From Kitasatospora cineracea (GTDB taxonomy: Bacteria > Actinomycetota > Actinomycetes > Streptomycetales > Streptomycetaceae): DNA of 64,000 nt. Where the stretch lies: NCBI RefSeq assembly GCF_003751605.1, contig NZ_RJVJ01000001.1, forward strand, positions 1,612,001-1,676,000. The letters run 5' to 3'. Every line of letters begins with the position of its first letter. The stretch's first letter is position 1. The notes below the pieces were generated by a model. The model made no database searches. It worked only from the letters and a program-made list of their open reading frames with translations, and was not told where the DNA came from. A program made the translations under genes and the position numbers. Positions 32,667 through 41,052 of the stretch are shown here, one piece after another.

Positions 32667-33698
32667 ATGCGAGAAGAACAGCTCGTCGAGATCGTCCTGC
32701 CCGGCATCGTCGAGCCGGAGGGCCTGCGGATCCGCCGCTCGCCGCTGCCGCAGCCCGGCCCCGGGCAGGTGCTGGTCGCGGTCGAGGCCACCGGCGTGTC
32801 CTTCGCCGAGCAGCAGATGCGCCGCGGCCGCTACTACGACCAGCCGCCGTTCCCGTTCGTCCCGGGCTACGACCTGGTCGGCACGGTGACGGCCACCGGG
32901 CCCGGCACCGACCCGGCGCTGGCGGGCCGCCGGGTCGCCGCGCTGGTGAAGACCGGCGGCTGGGCCAGCCACGTCCTGCTAGACCCCGCCGACACCGTCG
33001 ACGTCCCGGACGGCCTGGAGCCCGCGGCGGCCGAGACCGCGGTCGTCAACGGCATCACCGCCCGGCAGCTGCTGCACCGGCACGCCAAGGTCCGCCCCGG
33101 GCAGACCGTCCTGGTGCACGGCGCGGGCGGCGGCGTCGGCCAACTGCTCGCCCAACTCGCCCTGGCCGCCGGGGCGCAGGTGATCGGCACCGCCTCCGCC
33201 CGCCATCACGACGCGCTGCGCGCCCTCGGCGTCACCCCCGTCGACTACCGCACCGGCGACGTCCCGGCCCAGGTCCGCCGACTCGCCCCCGGCGGCGTCG
33301 ACGCCGTCTTCGACCACGTCGGCGGCCGCAGCGTCCTGGACTCCTGGCGCCTGCTCGCCCCCGGCGGCACCCTGGTCGCCTACGGCAGCGCCGCCACCCG
33401 CGACGACACCGGCTCCAAGCAGTGGCCGGTGCTCAAGGTGCTCGCCCGCACCTGGTGGTGGAACGCCCTGCCGAACGGCCGCCGCGCGCACTTCTACAAC
33501 ATCTGGGCCGGCCGGACCCTGCGCCCCGCCCGCTTCCGGGCCCGGCTGCGCGCCGACCTGACCGCCGTCCTGGACGCCCTGCGGCGCGGCGAGCTCACCG
33601 CGCCGATCGCCGCCCGCCTCCCGCTCACCGACGCCGCCGAGGCGCTGCGCCTGGCCGAGTCCGGCACCGTCACCGGCAAGGTGGTGCTGGTCCCCTGA
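32667..33698 (+). CDS. MDR-family NADPH:quinone oxidoreductase
   Basis: 343 residues. The GroES-like N-terminal domain (FPFVPGYDLVGTV) and Rossmann domain (VLVHGAGGGVGQLLAQLALAAGAQVIG near residue 150) are of the zinc-free quinone oxidoreductase branch, as no catalytic Cys/His zinc site appears. VFDHVGGRSVLDSWRLLAPGGTLVAYG follows. It likely reduces a quinone or enal. GGGAG lies eight bases before ATG 32667. Control by the divergent TetR is expected. Confidence 0.9.
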   Translation: MREEQLVEIVLPGIVEPEGLRIRRSPLPQPGPGQVLVAVEATGVSFAEQQMRRGRYYDQPPFPFVPGYDLVGTVTATGPGTDPALAGRRVAALVKTGGWASHVLLDPADTVDVPDGLEPAAAETAVVNGITARQLLHRHAKVRPGQTVLVHGAGGGVGQLLAQLALAAGAQVIGTASARHHDALRALGVTPVDYRTGDVPAQVRRLAPGGVDAVFDHVGGRSVLDSWRLLAPGGTLVAYGSAATRDDTGSKQWPVLKVLARTWWWNALPNGRRAHFYNIWAGRTLRPARFRARLRADLTAVLDALRRGELTAPIAARLPLTDAAEALRLAESGTVTGKVVLVP

Positions 33699-33711
33699 AC
33701 GCGAACGAGCA

Positions 33712-33785
33712 GGCGTGAACGGGAGCGGGCGGGAGCGGGCGGGCGTGAACGGGAACGGACGGGAACGAGCGGGCGTGAACGGGGG
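33712..33785. repeat. 30-bp tandem repeat
   Basis: A 30-bp unit starting GGCGTGAACGGGA occurs at 33712, 33742 and (partial) 33772, with scattered A/G changes. It lies in the short gap between convergent genes. Confidence 0.65.
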
Positions 33786-33803
33786 GCCGGCGCCGGACGC
33801 GGG

Positions 33804-35183
33804 TCAGTCCTGCTGCGGGCCTGCTGCCGCCTTCGGGCGCTCCAGCGCGGTCACCGCGAGGGTGGCCAGCGCCGCGACCAGGAAGGAGAACAGCGAGGCC
33901 GAGGACCACGCCGCCGGGGTGAAGTGCACCAGCTGCTGGAGGTCCTCCCAACGGCCGGTCCACCAGCCGCCGATCTTCGACGGGGCCAGGAACTGGTACA
34001 CCGCGAAGCCCGCCGCCCACGGCAGCAGCATCACCCAGCGCGCCGGGGCGTCCTGCGACAGGTTCCAGCCGCGCCGGCCCGCACCGAGGAAGTAATCCAC
34101 CGCGAGCACCGCGAACAGCGGCACGAACACCGAGCCGATCAGGCCGAGGAACCCGTAGTACGAGTCGGTGAACTCCTTGATCCGCAGCGCCAGCACCGTC
34201 ACCAGCACGCCGATCCCGCCGGTCAGCACCCGGCGGTCCACCCGCGGCCACAGGTTGTGGATCGACATCGCCGTCGAGTACACGTTCGCGAACGACTGGT
34301 CGGTCTCCCGCAGCACCAGCACCAGCAGGAACGCCCAGCCCGCGGCCACGCCGGTGAACGACTCGAAGATCCGGTTCGCGTCGCCGCCCGACTGCAGCAG
34401 CGCCACCACGCCCAGCACGTAGCACCACACCTGGGCCACCGTGTAGCCGGAGAACGTCCCCCAGAACGCCTTCGCCGAACTGCGCGCGTGCCTGGTGTAG
34501 TCGGCGGCCAGCGGCACGAAGGAGATCGACACCGCGATCACCGCGTCCGTGGCGCCCAGGAAGCCGTCCCAGTTGCCCGCGCCCGGGTCGGGGAAGCCCA
34601 CCCGGGCGAACTGCACCGTGAAGTAGACCATCGCCACGCCGACCGCCACCGCCACGTACTTGCGCAGCACCGCGATCGCGCCCAGCGGCCAGATCGTCAG
34701 CACCGTGGTCAGCACGCCCGCCAGCAGCACGAACAGCCACCGCCAGCCCGCGGTGCCCGACACGGTCTGCGCGCCCCAGGCGATCACCGTCAGCTCGTAC
34801 ACGCCCCAGCCGATGCACTGCACGATGTTCAGCACCGTCGGCACGTACGACAGCCGGGTGCCGAACAGGCCGCGCAGCACCGCCATCGCCGGCGCGCCGG
34901 TCCGGGCGCCCACCAGGGCGGCCACCGCCAGCATCGCGGTGCCGATCGCGGTGCCCGCGACGATCGCCGTCACCGCGGCGGTGAAGCCCAGTTCGTGGCC
35001 CCGCTCGCCGAGCACCGTCGCGGCGCTGGTGAAGCCGATCAGGCTGACCCCGAGGTTGGCCCACAGCGCGAACAGCGCCCGGAAGTCCAGGGTGCGCGGC
35101 GGCGCGGTGTCGAGGGTCAGCGGGGCCTCGGACCGCGCCTCGGCGGCACGGTCGGACATCTGGGCAGACGGAACAGCCGTCAT
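33804..35183 (-). CDS. cytX: NCS1-family permease, predicted hydroxymethylpyrimidine transporter
   Basis: 459 residues with about twelve membrane helices. NCS1 features include LGVSLIGFTSAATVLG, VLNIVQCIGWGVYELTVIAWG, ISFVPLAADYTRHAR and a C-terminal VDYFLGAGRRGWN. The TPP riboswitch directly upstream points to uptake of a thiamine precursor, as predicted for CytX (HMP) in comparative studies; the family itself also includes cytosine and allantoin transporters. ATG at 35183 begins eight bases after the aptamer. Confidence 0.9.
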   Translation of the reverse strand: MTAVPSAQMSDRAAEARSEAPLTLDTAPPRTLDFRALFALWANLGVSLIGFTSAATVLGERGHELGFTAAVTAIVAGTAIGTAMLAVAALVGARTGAPAMAVLRGLFGTRLSYVPTVLNIVQCIGWGVYELTVIAWGAQTVSGTAGWRWLFVLLAGVLTTVLTIWPLGAIAVLRKYVAVAVGVAMVYFTVQFARVGFPDPGAGNWDGFLGATDAVIAVSISFVPLAADYTRHARSSAKAFWGTFSGYTVAQVWCYVLGVVALLQSGGDANRIFESFTGVAAGWAFLLVLVLRETDQSFANVYSTAMSIHNLWPRVDRRVLTGGIGVLVTVLALRIKEFTDSYYGFLGLIGSVFVPLFAVLAVDYFLGAGRRGWNLSQDAPARWVMLLPWAAGFAVYQFLAPSKIGGWWTGRWEDLQQLVHFTPAAWSSASLFSFLVAALATLAVTALERPKAAAGPQQD

Positions 35184-35189
35184 GGCCGA

Positions 35190-35320
35190 TACTCCCTACG
35201 CCGGCATTACCCGGACAGGTTCCGGCGGTCAGCGCCCCCTCGGCCGTGGTGGCGTCACCGCCATGCCCACGGTCGAACCGGCGCACTCTCAGCCTGGCTG
35301 GTCCAAGCTCCCGCGACGTT
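35190..35320 (-). promoter_or_regulatory. TPP riboswitch (THI element)
   Basis: On the minus strand: GCGGGAGC, a short P3 hairpin CTTGG-ACCAG-CCAGG, CTGAGA (35287-35292), a long variable stem GTGCGCC...GGGGGCGC, GAACCTG, then GGGTAATGCCGGCGTAGGGAG. The conserved CTGAGA and GCGTAGGGA are intact. The AGGGAG at its end doubles as the ribosome binding site of cytX, so thiamine pyrophosphate probably blocks translation directly. Confidence 0.93.
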
Positions 35321-35580
35321 CTTCGGTTTACAGGAGCGACAGGCTAGCCTCCGGACGGAGGAACGCCAAGGCCGGGGGAGGGGCGTCCGCATCGCGGGAC
35401 CGCGCCGCGGGGACCATCGATGTGCATGTCAGGGCCGCCTAAGGCTTCTCATCATTTCTTCAGGGGCCCGCTTACGGTGTCCGAATCCGGTATAGGAAAA
35501 ACTGTGCACCGAGGTTGCGAGCCGTGCCCTCAGCGCCGCGGTTCGCCACCGAAGGTTCTGTTCAGCGATGGAGGTCGTCC
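35321..35580. promoter_or_regulatory. Divergent promoter region cytX / htrA-like gene
   Basis: 260 bp holding both promoters. A less GC-rich strip at 35440-35515 precedes the protease gene. GGAGG at 35570-35574 is its ribosome binding site. Confidence 0.4.
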
Positions 35581-37275
35581 GTGAGCACCGAGCACGCGAG
35601 TGGTACCACCCCGCCGGAGACGGCCGCCGCGCCCGCCGGCACCGAGGCGGTGGCCGCCGGCTCCGGTACGCCCGCCCCCGCCTACCTGGACGCCCCGCCG
35701 CCGGTGCTGCCCCCGGCCCCGGCCGCCGCCCCGGCTCCGGCTCCGGCGCCCGCACCGGTCGAGCAGACCATCCAGCTCGGCAAGGTGCCCGACCTGCCCC
35801 CGGCCGCCTCGGCCGCACCGCTCGCCCCGGCTGCCCCCGCCGTTCCGGTGGACGCGCCGCCGCCGTTCCAGAACCCGTACGGCTCGGTCGCCGAACCGGC
35901 CGGCCCGTTCGCCCGCCCGGACGAGGCGCAGACCGCGGTCAACCCGGCCGTCGCCCCCGCGCCGCTGCTCCAGCAGGCCCCGGGCGCGCCCGGCGGCCCG
36001 GCCGGCCCCCAGCAGCCGCAGCACCCGTTCGGGGCCGGCCACCCGGTCGGCGGCTGGGGCCACCCGTCCGGCGGCGACACCGCCGGCGGCGCGGGCGGGC
36101 CCGGCGCGCCGTGGGGCGCGCCGCAGCCCGGCGACGGCGGCTCCGGCAAGCGCAAGCGCGGCTCGCTGGTCGCCCTGGTCGCGGCCGTCGCCCTGGTGGC
36201 GGGCCTGGCCGGCGGTGCGATCGGCGCCTCCGTCACCAACAACGACAAGAACGGCGGCGGCAGCAGCGCCAGCCGCAACAGCACCACCGTGGCGGTCGGC
36301 AACACCCACCAGAACCTGGACCGGGCCCCCGAGTCCGTCGCCGGGATCGCCGCGAAGGCGCTGCCGTCCACCGTCACCATCAAGGCCGAGGGCTCCAGCG
36401 AGTCCGGCACCGGCACCGGTTTCGTCTTCGACACCGAGGGCCACATCCTGACCAACAACCACGTGGTCGCCCCCGCCGCCAACGGCGGCAAGCTCACCGT
36501 CAAGTTCTCCGACGGCTCCTCGTACAGCGCCTCGGTGGTCGGCCAGGCCAAGGGCTACGACGTCGCGGTCGTCCGGCTGGACAACCCGCCCACCGACAAG
36601 CTCGTCCCGCTGCCGCTGGCCGACTCCGACAAGGTCGCCATCGGCGACGCGACCATCGCCATCGGCGCCCCCTACGGCCTCGAAGGCACCGTCACCACCG
36701 GCATCGTCTCGGCCAAGGACCGCCCGGTCGCCTCCGGCGACGAGACCGGCGCGCAGGCGTCCTACATGAACGCCCTGCAGACCGACGCCTCGATCAACCC
36801 CGGCAACTCCGGCGGCCCGCTGCTCGACGCCTCCGGCTCGGTGATCGGCATCAACTCGGCGATCCAGTCCAACACCAGCGGCACCGGCCGGGCCGGCTCC
36901 ATCGGCCTCGGCTTCGCCATCCCGATCAACCAGGCCAAGTGGGTCGCCCAGACCCTGATCAAGGACGGCACCCCCGTCTACGCGATCCTCGGCGTCCTGC
37001 GCGACGAGAAGTACACCGGCGACGGCGCCCAGATCGCCACCACCGGCGCCCAGGGCACCCAGCCCGTCACCCCCGGCGGCCCCGCCGACCAGGCCGGCCT
37101 CAAGCCGGGCGACGTCATCACCAAGCTCGGCGGCATCGCCATCGACAGCGGCCCGACCCTGGTCAGCGAGATCTGGACGCACAAGCCCGGCGAGAAGGTC
37201 GAGGTCGAGTACAAGCGCGACGGCAAGACCGCCAAGACCACCGTCACCCTCGGCGAACGCAAGGGCGACAGCTGA
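35581..37275 (+). CDS. HtrA/DegP-type membrane-anchored serine protease
   Basis: 564 residues. About 190 N-terminal residues are Pro/Ala-rich and cytoplasmic; one membrane helix (SLVALVAAVALVAGLAGGAIG) lies near 193-213. The trypsin-like domain has His in TNNHVV near 290, Asp in YDVAVVRL near 327 and Ser in NPGNSGGPLL near 410. A PDZ domain covers roughly 440-555 (GGPADQAGLKPGDVITKLGG). It degrades or folds damaged exported proteins outside the membrane. GTG 35581 has GGAGG six bases before. Such genes are usually under envelope-stress control. Confidence 0.93.
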   Translation: MSTEHASGTTPPETAAAPAGTEAVAAGSGTPAPAYLDAPPPVLPPAPAAAPAPAPAPAPVEQTIQLGKVPDLPPAASAAPLAPAAPAVPVDAPPPFQNPYGSVAEPAGPFARPDEAQTAVNPAVAPAPLLQQAPGAPGGPAGPQQPQHPFGAGHPVGGWGHPSGGDTAGGAGGPGAPWGAPQPGDGGSGKRKRGSLVALVAAVALVAGLAGGAIGASVTNNDKNGGGSSASRNSTTVAVGNTHQNLDRAPESVAGIAAKALPSTVTIKAEGSSESGTGTGFVFDTEGHILTNNHVVAPAANGGKLTVKFSDGSSYSASVVGQAKGYDVAVVRLDNPPTDKLVPLPLADSDKVAIGDATIAIGAPYGLEGTVTTGIVSAKDRPVASGDETGAQASYMNALQTDASINPGNSGGPLLDASGSVIGINSAIQSNTSGTGRAGSIGLGFAIPINQAKWVAQTLIKDGTPVYAILGVLRDEKYTGDGAQIATTGAQGTQPVTPGGPADQAGLKPGDVITKLGGIAIDSGPTLVSEIWTHKPGEKVEVEYKRDGKTAKTTVTLGERKGDS

Positions 37276-37338
37276 CCCCTCCCCTCCGAAACGGTGTGCA
37301 CCCAAGCGGCCCCGACCCGTTAGGCTGGCCTCCGCCGA

Positions 37339-37424
37339 GGAGGGTTGCCCGAGCGGCCTAAGGGACCAGTCTTGAAAACTGTCGTGGCTTCGCGCCACCG
37401 TGGGTTCAAATCCCACACCCTCCG
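37339..37424 (+). tRNA. tRNA-Ser(TGA)
   Basis: 86-nt class II tRNA. Acceptor GGAGGGT/ACCCTCC, anticodon loop CTTGAAA giving TGA, variable stem GTGGC-TTCG-CGCCAC, T arm GTGGG-TTCAAAT-CCCAC. CCA is not encoded. Confidence 0.96.
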
Positions 37425-37432
37425 CCGCGAGA

Positions 37433-37469
37433 ACGGCCCCCGACCAGCAGCGATGCGGACGGGGGCCGT
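37433..37469 (+). terminator. Hairpin terminator after tRNA-Ser
   Basis: ACGGCCCCCG/CGGGGGCCGT, a perfect 10-bp stem with a 17-nt loop, followed by TGCCGTTGTGG. Begins eight bases past the tRNA. Confidence 0.7.
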
Positions 37470-37572
37470 TGCCGTTGTGGTGGTGCAGTGGGTGGGCGGG
37501 TGGGTGTCGGCGGCCACTGGCTGGTGCGCGGCCCATCGGTGCTTCTTGAAACCTTCGTGACCGTACGACAGC

Positions 37573-38472
37573 ATGGTGCGCGTGATCGGTGAGGTTCCGG
37601 GGGTCGAGGTCGGCCAGGAGTTCAGGACGCGTCGTGATGCGCACGGCGCCGGTGTGCACCGTCCGTTGCAGGCGGGGATCTGCGGGACCAAGCGCGGTGG
37701 TGCCGAGTCGATCGTGGTCTCCGGCGGTTACAAGGACGACCAGGACCACGGCGATGTCATCGTTTACACGGGGCACGGCGGGCAGGACGCGTCGAACAAC
37801 CAGGTCAGCGACCAGAGTTTGGACGATCCGGGGAACGCGGCGCTGGTCACCAGTTACCTCGAGGGACAGCTCGTCCGGGTACTGCGCGGAGCGCACCGAG
37901 GATCGCAGTTCGCGCCGCGCAGCGGGTACCGCTACGACGGGTTGTACCGGGTGGCGAGCTACGGCAGCACGATGGGCGTGGACGGGCACCGGATTTGGCA
38001 GTTCCGGCTGGAGGCCGACCGCGAGACCGGCGTTCCCGAGCCTCCGACCCAGGACGTGCAGCCGACGTTGGACGCCGTGTCGGACCCGCCGTTCGGAGCC
38101 GCGACGCCTGCGCGGGTGCGGACGGACGTGCAGCGGATCGTCCGGAACGGTGCGGTCGTTCGGCGGGTGAAGACCTGGCATGGGGGCGCCTGCCAGCTCT
38201 GCGGTCTGACGGTGGTTCTGCCTGGCGGCGTGTACAGCGAAGGCGCCCACATCCAGGCGTTGGGAAGTCCGTACGACGGGCCGGACACCACGGACAACGT
38301 CCTCTGTCTCTGTCCGACTTGCCACGTCATGTTCGACGGTGGCGCGATCGTCCTCACGGACGGCCTGGACATCGTCAAGCACGGTGAGGTGGTGGGAGTA
38401 CTGCGGACGCATCCGCAGCACCGCATTGACCTCGCACGAGTCCGCAACCACCGTGAACGCTGGGGCGGTTGA
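37573..38472 (+). CDS. SRA (YDG)-HNH endonuclease, likely modification-dependent
   Basis: 299 residues. The N-terminal SRA domain has SGGYKDDQDHGDVIVYTGHGG and YRYDGLYRVASYG, the YDG signature of 5-methylcytosine recognition. The C-terminal HNH nuclease has CQLCG near residue 212, EGAHI, DNVLCLCPTCH and the final Phe-Asp. Together the two CxxC pairs bind zinc and His-Asn-His does the chemistry. Similar SRA-HNH enzymes (for example Sco5333 of S. coelicolor) restrict methylated DNA. ATG at 37573 has no strong ribosome binding site. Codon bias is visibly weaker than in neighbours and the gene begins 149 bp after tRNA-Ser, both signs of acquisition. Confidence 0.92.
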   Translation: MVRVIGEVPGVEVGQEFRTRRDAHGAGVHRPLQAGICGTKRGGAESIVVSGGYKDDQDHGDVIVYTGHGGQDASNNQVSDQSLDDPGNAALVTSYLEGQLVRVLRGAHRGSQFAPRSGYRYDGLYRVASYGSTMGVDGHRIWQFRLEADRETGVPEPPTQDVQPTLDAVSDPPFGAATPARVRTDVQRIVRNGAVVRRVKTWHGGACQLCGLTVVLPGGVYSEGAHIQALGSPYDGPDTTDNVLCLCPTCHVMFDGGAIVLTDGLDIVKHGEVVGVLRTHPQHRIDLARVRNHRERWGG

Positions 38473-38492
38473 GCCAGGACGGCACGAGTGCG

Positions 38493-38518
38493 GGGCCGGC
38501 CCATCGGAGGGCCGGCCC
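38493..38518. terminator. Bidirectional terminator between the two nuclease genes
   Basis: GGGCCGGCCC-ATCGGA-GGGCCGGCCC, a perfect 10-bp stem whose arms are themselves palindromic. It fills the 53-bp gap between the convergent genes. Confidence 0.75.
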
Positions 38519-38525
38519 GTGGGCG

Positions 38526-39464
38526 TCAGAGCTCGATTGCGGGGTCGGTGCTGAAGTAGCCCTTGTCGTGGGGCCAGATGACCGTGCAGTCCTGGCTGGC
38601 AGCCAGATCGAGCAGGTCGGCCCGGGGACGGCTCGGGACCAGGATGGCCTTGACGGGGTTGTCGAGGTACCGCGAGTAGTCGGCGAGCTGGCCGATGGCC
38701 ATCCGGATGTTCTCGCGGGTGACGCTGCCCTTGGCTTCGACCAGCAGGTTCAGGCCCTCGACGTAGACGTCGGTGTAGAGGGGGCGGGTCTCGCCGGCGG
38801 GCAGGATCTGGTGCCGCCCCACCTGGTGGTTCTTGGTCCGCAGGTAGTCGGCCAGGGCGGTAACGAGCTTCGACTCCTTCCGCTCGGCCTCGTACGCCTC
38901 GCGGTTAGGCTCGACGAACATCTTCTCCGTCAGCTGCTGCTCCAGGGGGAGGCTCTGCACCGGGCCGGCCCCGTCAGCGGTTTCGAGCAGCCGGCCGAGC
39001 CGGGAGGTCGGGTCCTGGGGCTCGGCGTCGACCGGGAGGAGCCGGAAGACGATGACCTTCCGGATCGGCCCGTCGTTCGTTTCCGGAGCGTCCGCCTCGT
39101 AGTACGGGTCGTCAGCGGCGATCTCGAACTCGCCGAGGTAAGTCACCAGCCCCCGGGCGCCCTTGAAGACGCGCAGCGCGCGGCCCTCGGCCTTGTGGTT
39201 CAGGATGCTGGCGTTCCCGGAGATCATCCGCTGGTCGCCGTACTGGCCCTCGCCGCTGTAGTGGAAGTGTCCGTCGGGCATCCAGCCGTCGTAGTAGCCG
39301 TGCTTCTCTCCGGCGACGGGATCGGTGAAGACCATGACGTTCGGAGACTTCGCAGAAGGCCCGATGCCGCCCTGAGTGCGCCCACCGAAGCGCTGGTGGA
39401 GCTGCTTGCGTTCGATCGTGTCGCCGGGCTTGAGGTCCCACGCGTCGTGCTGCGATTCGGTCAT
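38526..39464 (-). CDS. ScoMcrA-like SRA / PD-(D/E)XK endonuclease
   Basis: 312 residues. The N-terminal half matches the SRA-like domain of ScoMcrA-type proteins: WDLKPGDTIERKQLHQRFGG, FTDPVAGEKHGYYDGW and FHYSGEGQYGDQRM. The C-terminal quarter holds a PD-(D/E)XK-like core, YTDVYVEGLNLLVEAKGS near residue 240, with Asp and Glu-x-Lys, then MAIGQLADYSRYL. It is expected to cut DNA bearing modified bases, as a type IV-like defence gene. ATG 39464 follows GAGGGGA. It is convergent with the SRA-HNH gene. An AT-rich region with a palindrome lies upstream. The modification recognised cannot be told. Confidence 0.85.
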   Translation of the reverse strand: MTESQHDAWDLKPGDTIERKQLHQRFGGRTQGGIGPSAKSPNVMVFTDPVAGEKHGYYDGWMPDGHFHYSGEGQYGDQRMISGNASILNHKAEGRALRVFKGARGLVTYLGEFEIAADDPYYEADAPETNDGPIRKVIVFRLLPVDAEPQDPTSRLGRLLETADGAGPVQSLPLEQQLTEKMFVEPNREAYEAERKESKLVTALADYLRTKNHQVGRHQILPAGETRPLYTDVYVEGLNLLVEAKGSVTRENIRMAIGQLADYSRYLDNPVKAILVPSRPRADLLDLAASQDCTVIWPHDKGYFSTDPAIEL

Positions 39465-39538
39465 GTGCTCGTCCCCTCGAGTCGGTGGGCCTGGCGGTCG
39501 CCCAGGGCCAGAGGTTAAGCATATGAGATGAATATTGG

Positions 39539-39567
39539 AATCGGATAGCGAATATCGGTATCCGATT
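39539..39567. promoter_or_regulatory. Inverted repeat upstream of the SRA-PD-(D/E)XK gene
   Basis: AATCGGATA and TATCCGATT, perfect 9-bp arms around an 11-bp spacer, in an AT-rich patch (39515-39570). It lies 75 bp before the nuclease start and 121 bp before the opposite gene; it may be an operator for either. Confidence 0.5.
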
Positions 39568-39687
39568 TGGATGCTGGCCTCCGGGCCTCCCGGAGCGGAC
39601 CGACAGCGCGACAGGGGCGGTGGGGTGGTTGTCCGGTCGGGGGTGGGGGAGGGGAGGGGCGTGGGGACGAGGCGAGTGGAGGTTGCC

Positions 39688-41052
39688 GTGGGCGGGTTGG
39701 TCGAGAGGTTGCGGGCGGGGCTGCCGGAGGGGGCGGTCGCGGTGGATCCGGACGTGACGGCCGCGTACGCGCGGGACATGGCCGGGTTCTGTGCGGTGGG
39801 TGAGCCGGCGGTGCTGGTGTTCCCGGAGACGGTGGAGCAGGTGCGGTTCGTGCTGCGGACGGCGACCGAGCTGCGGGTGCCGGTGGTGCCGCAGGGGGCC
39901 CGGACGGGGCTCTCGGGCGGGGCGAACGCGGTGGACGGCTGCATCCTGCTGTCGCTGACCAGGATGAACCGGATCCTGCGCCTCGATCCGGTGGACCGGA
40001 TCGCCGTGGTGCAGCCGGGGGTGGTCAACGCCGAGCTGTCCCGCGCCGCCGAGGCCCTCGGGCTCTCCTACCCGCCGGACCCGTCGAGTTGGGAGTCCTG
40101 CACCATCGGCGGCAACATCGGCACCGGAGCCGGCGGCCTGTGCTGCGTGAAGTACGGGGTGACCAGCGAGTACGTGCTCGGCCTGGAGGTGGTGCTGGCG
40201 GCCGGGCAGCTGCTGCGGACCGGGCGGAGCACCGCGAAGGGCGTCGCCGGGTACGACCTGACGCGGCTGCTGGTCGGTTCGGAGGGCACCCTGGGCGTGG
40301 TGGTCGAGGCGGTGCTGGCGCTGCGGCCCGCGCCGGGGCCGCAGTTGGTGCTGGCTGCGGAGTTCGACTCGGTGGACGCCGCCGGGCACGCGGTGTGCGA
40401 GGTGATGTCGGCAGGGCACGCGCCCTCGCTGATGGAGCTGATGGACGCCACCACCGTCCGGGCGGTGAACGCGATGGCGCGGATGGGCCTGCCGGAGTCG
40501 ACCCGGGCGCTGCTGCTGGTCGCCTTCGACGGCTCGGACCGGCGTGAGCGGCTGGCCGAGGTGGCGGCGCTGTGCACCGCCGCCGGGGCCACCGCGGTGG
40601 TGCCGGCCGAGGACCGGGCCGAGTCCGAACTGCTGCTGCAGGCACGGCGGTTGTCGCTGCCCGCGCTGGAGCGCCTGGGTACCACGATGATCGACGACGT
40701 GGCGGTGCCGCGGAGCTCGCTGGCCGCGATGCTGAACGGCGTCGCGGAGATCGCCGACCGATACCGGCTGACCATCGGCGTGGTCTCGCACGCGGGCGAC
40801 GGCAACACCCACCCGGTGGTGATCTTCGACGCGAAGGACGAGGAGCAGGCGGCCCGGGCCCGCAGCTCCTTCGACGAGATCATGGCACTCGGCCTGGAGC
40901 TGGGCGGGACGGTGACGGGCGAGCACGGCATCGGCCTGCTGAAGCGCGAGTGGTTGGCCCGGGAGCTGGGCCCGGTCGGGCTAGAACTGCAGCGCCGGAT
41001 CAAGACGGCGTTCGATCCGCTGGGCATCCTCAACCCGGGGAAGGTGCTCTGA
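39688..41052 (+). CDS. FAD-binding oxidase, glycolate/D-lactate oxidase (GlcD) type
   Basis: 454 residues. The PCMH-type FAD domain has VVPQGARTGLSGGANA and SCTIGGNIGTGAGGLCCVKYG near residue 135, and LLVGSEGTLGVVVEA. The C-terminal cap ends with the substrate-site pattern SHAGDGNTHPV and GEHGIGLLKREWL. It oxidises a 2-hydroxyacid to the ketoacid with FAD. GTG at 39688 with GGAGG five bases before is preferred; GTG at 39661 also has a G-rich site. It stands alone, without the GlcE/GlcF subunits, so glycolate is only one option. Confidence 0.9.
   Translation: MGGLVERLRAGLPEGAVAVDPDVTAAYARDMAGFCAVGEPAVLVFPETVEQVRFVLRTATELRVPVVPQGARTGLSGGANAVDGCILLSLTRMNRILRLDPVDRIAVVQPGVVNAELSRAAEALGLSYPPDPSSWESCTIGGNIGTGAGGLCCVKYGVTSEYVLGLEVVLAAGQLLRTGRSTAKGVAGYDLTRLLVGSEGTLGVVVEAVLALRPAPGPQLVLAAEFDSVDAAGHAVCEVMSAGHAPSLMELMDATTVRAVNAMARMGLPESTRALLLVAFDGSDRRERLAEVAALCTAAGATAVVPAEDRAESELLLQARRLSLPALERLGTTMIDDVAVPRSSLAAMLNGVAEIADRYRLTIGVVSHAGDGNTHPVVIFDAKDEEQAARARSSFDEIMALGLELGGTVTGEHGIGLLKREWLARELGPVGLELQRRIKTAFDPLGILNPGKVL

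Noticed and set aside
35530-38451. 973-residue minus-strand frame across htrA and the SRA-HNH gene
   Set aside because: It crosses the tRNA-Ser and two genes with clear domains on the plus strand; its composition is low-complexity.
37425-39600. Integrated element with attachment-site repeat at tRNA-Ser
   Set aside because: No copy of the tRNA 3' end was found on the far side of the nuclease genes and no integrase is present, so only an islet is suggested.
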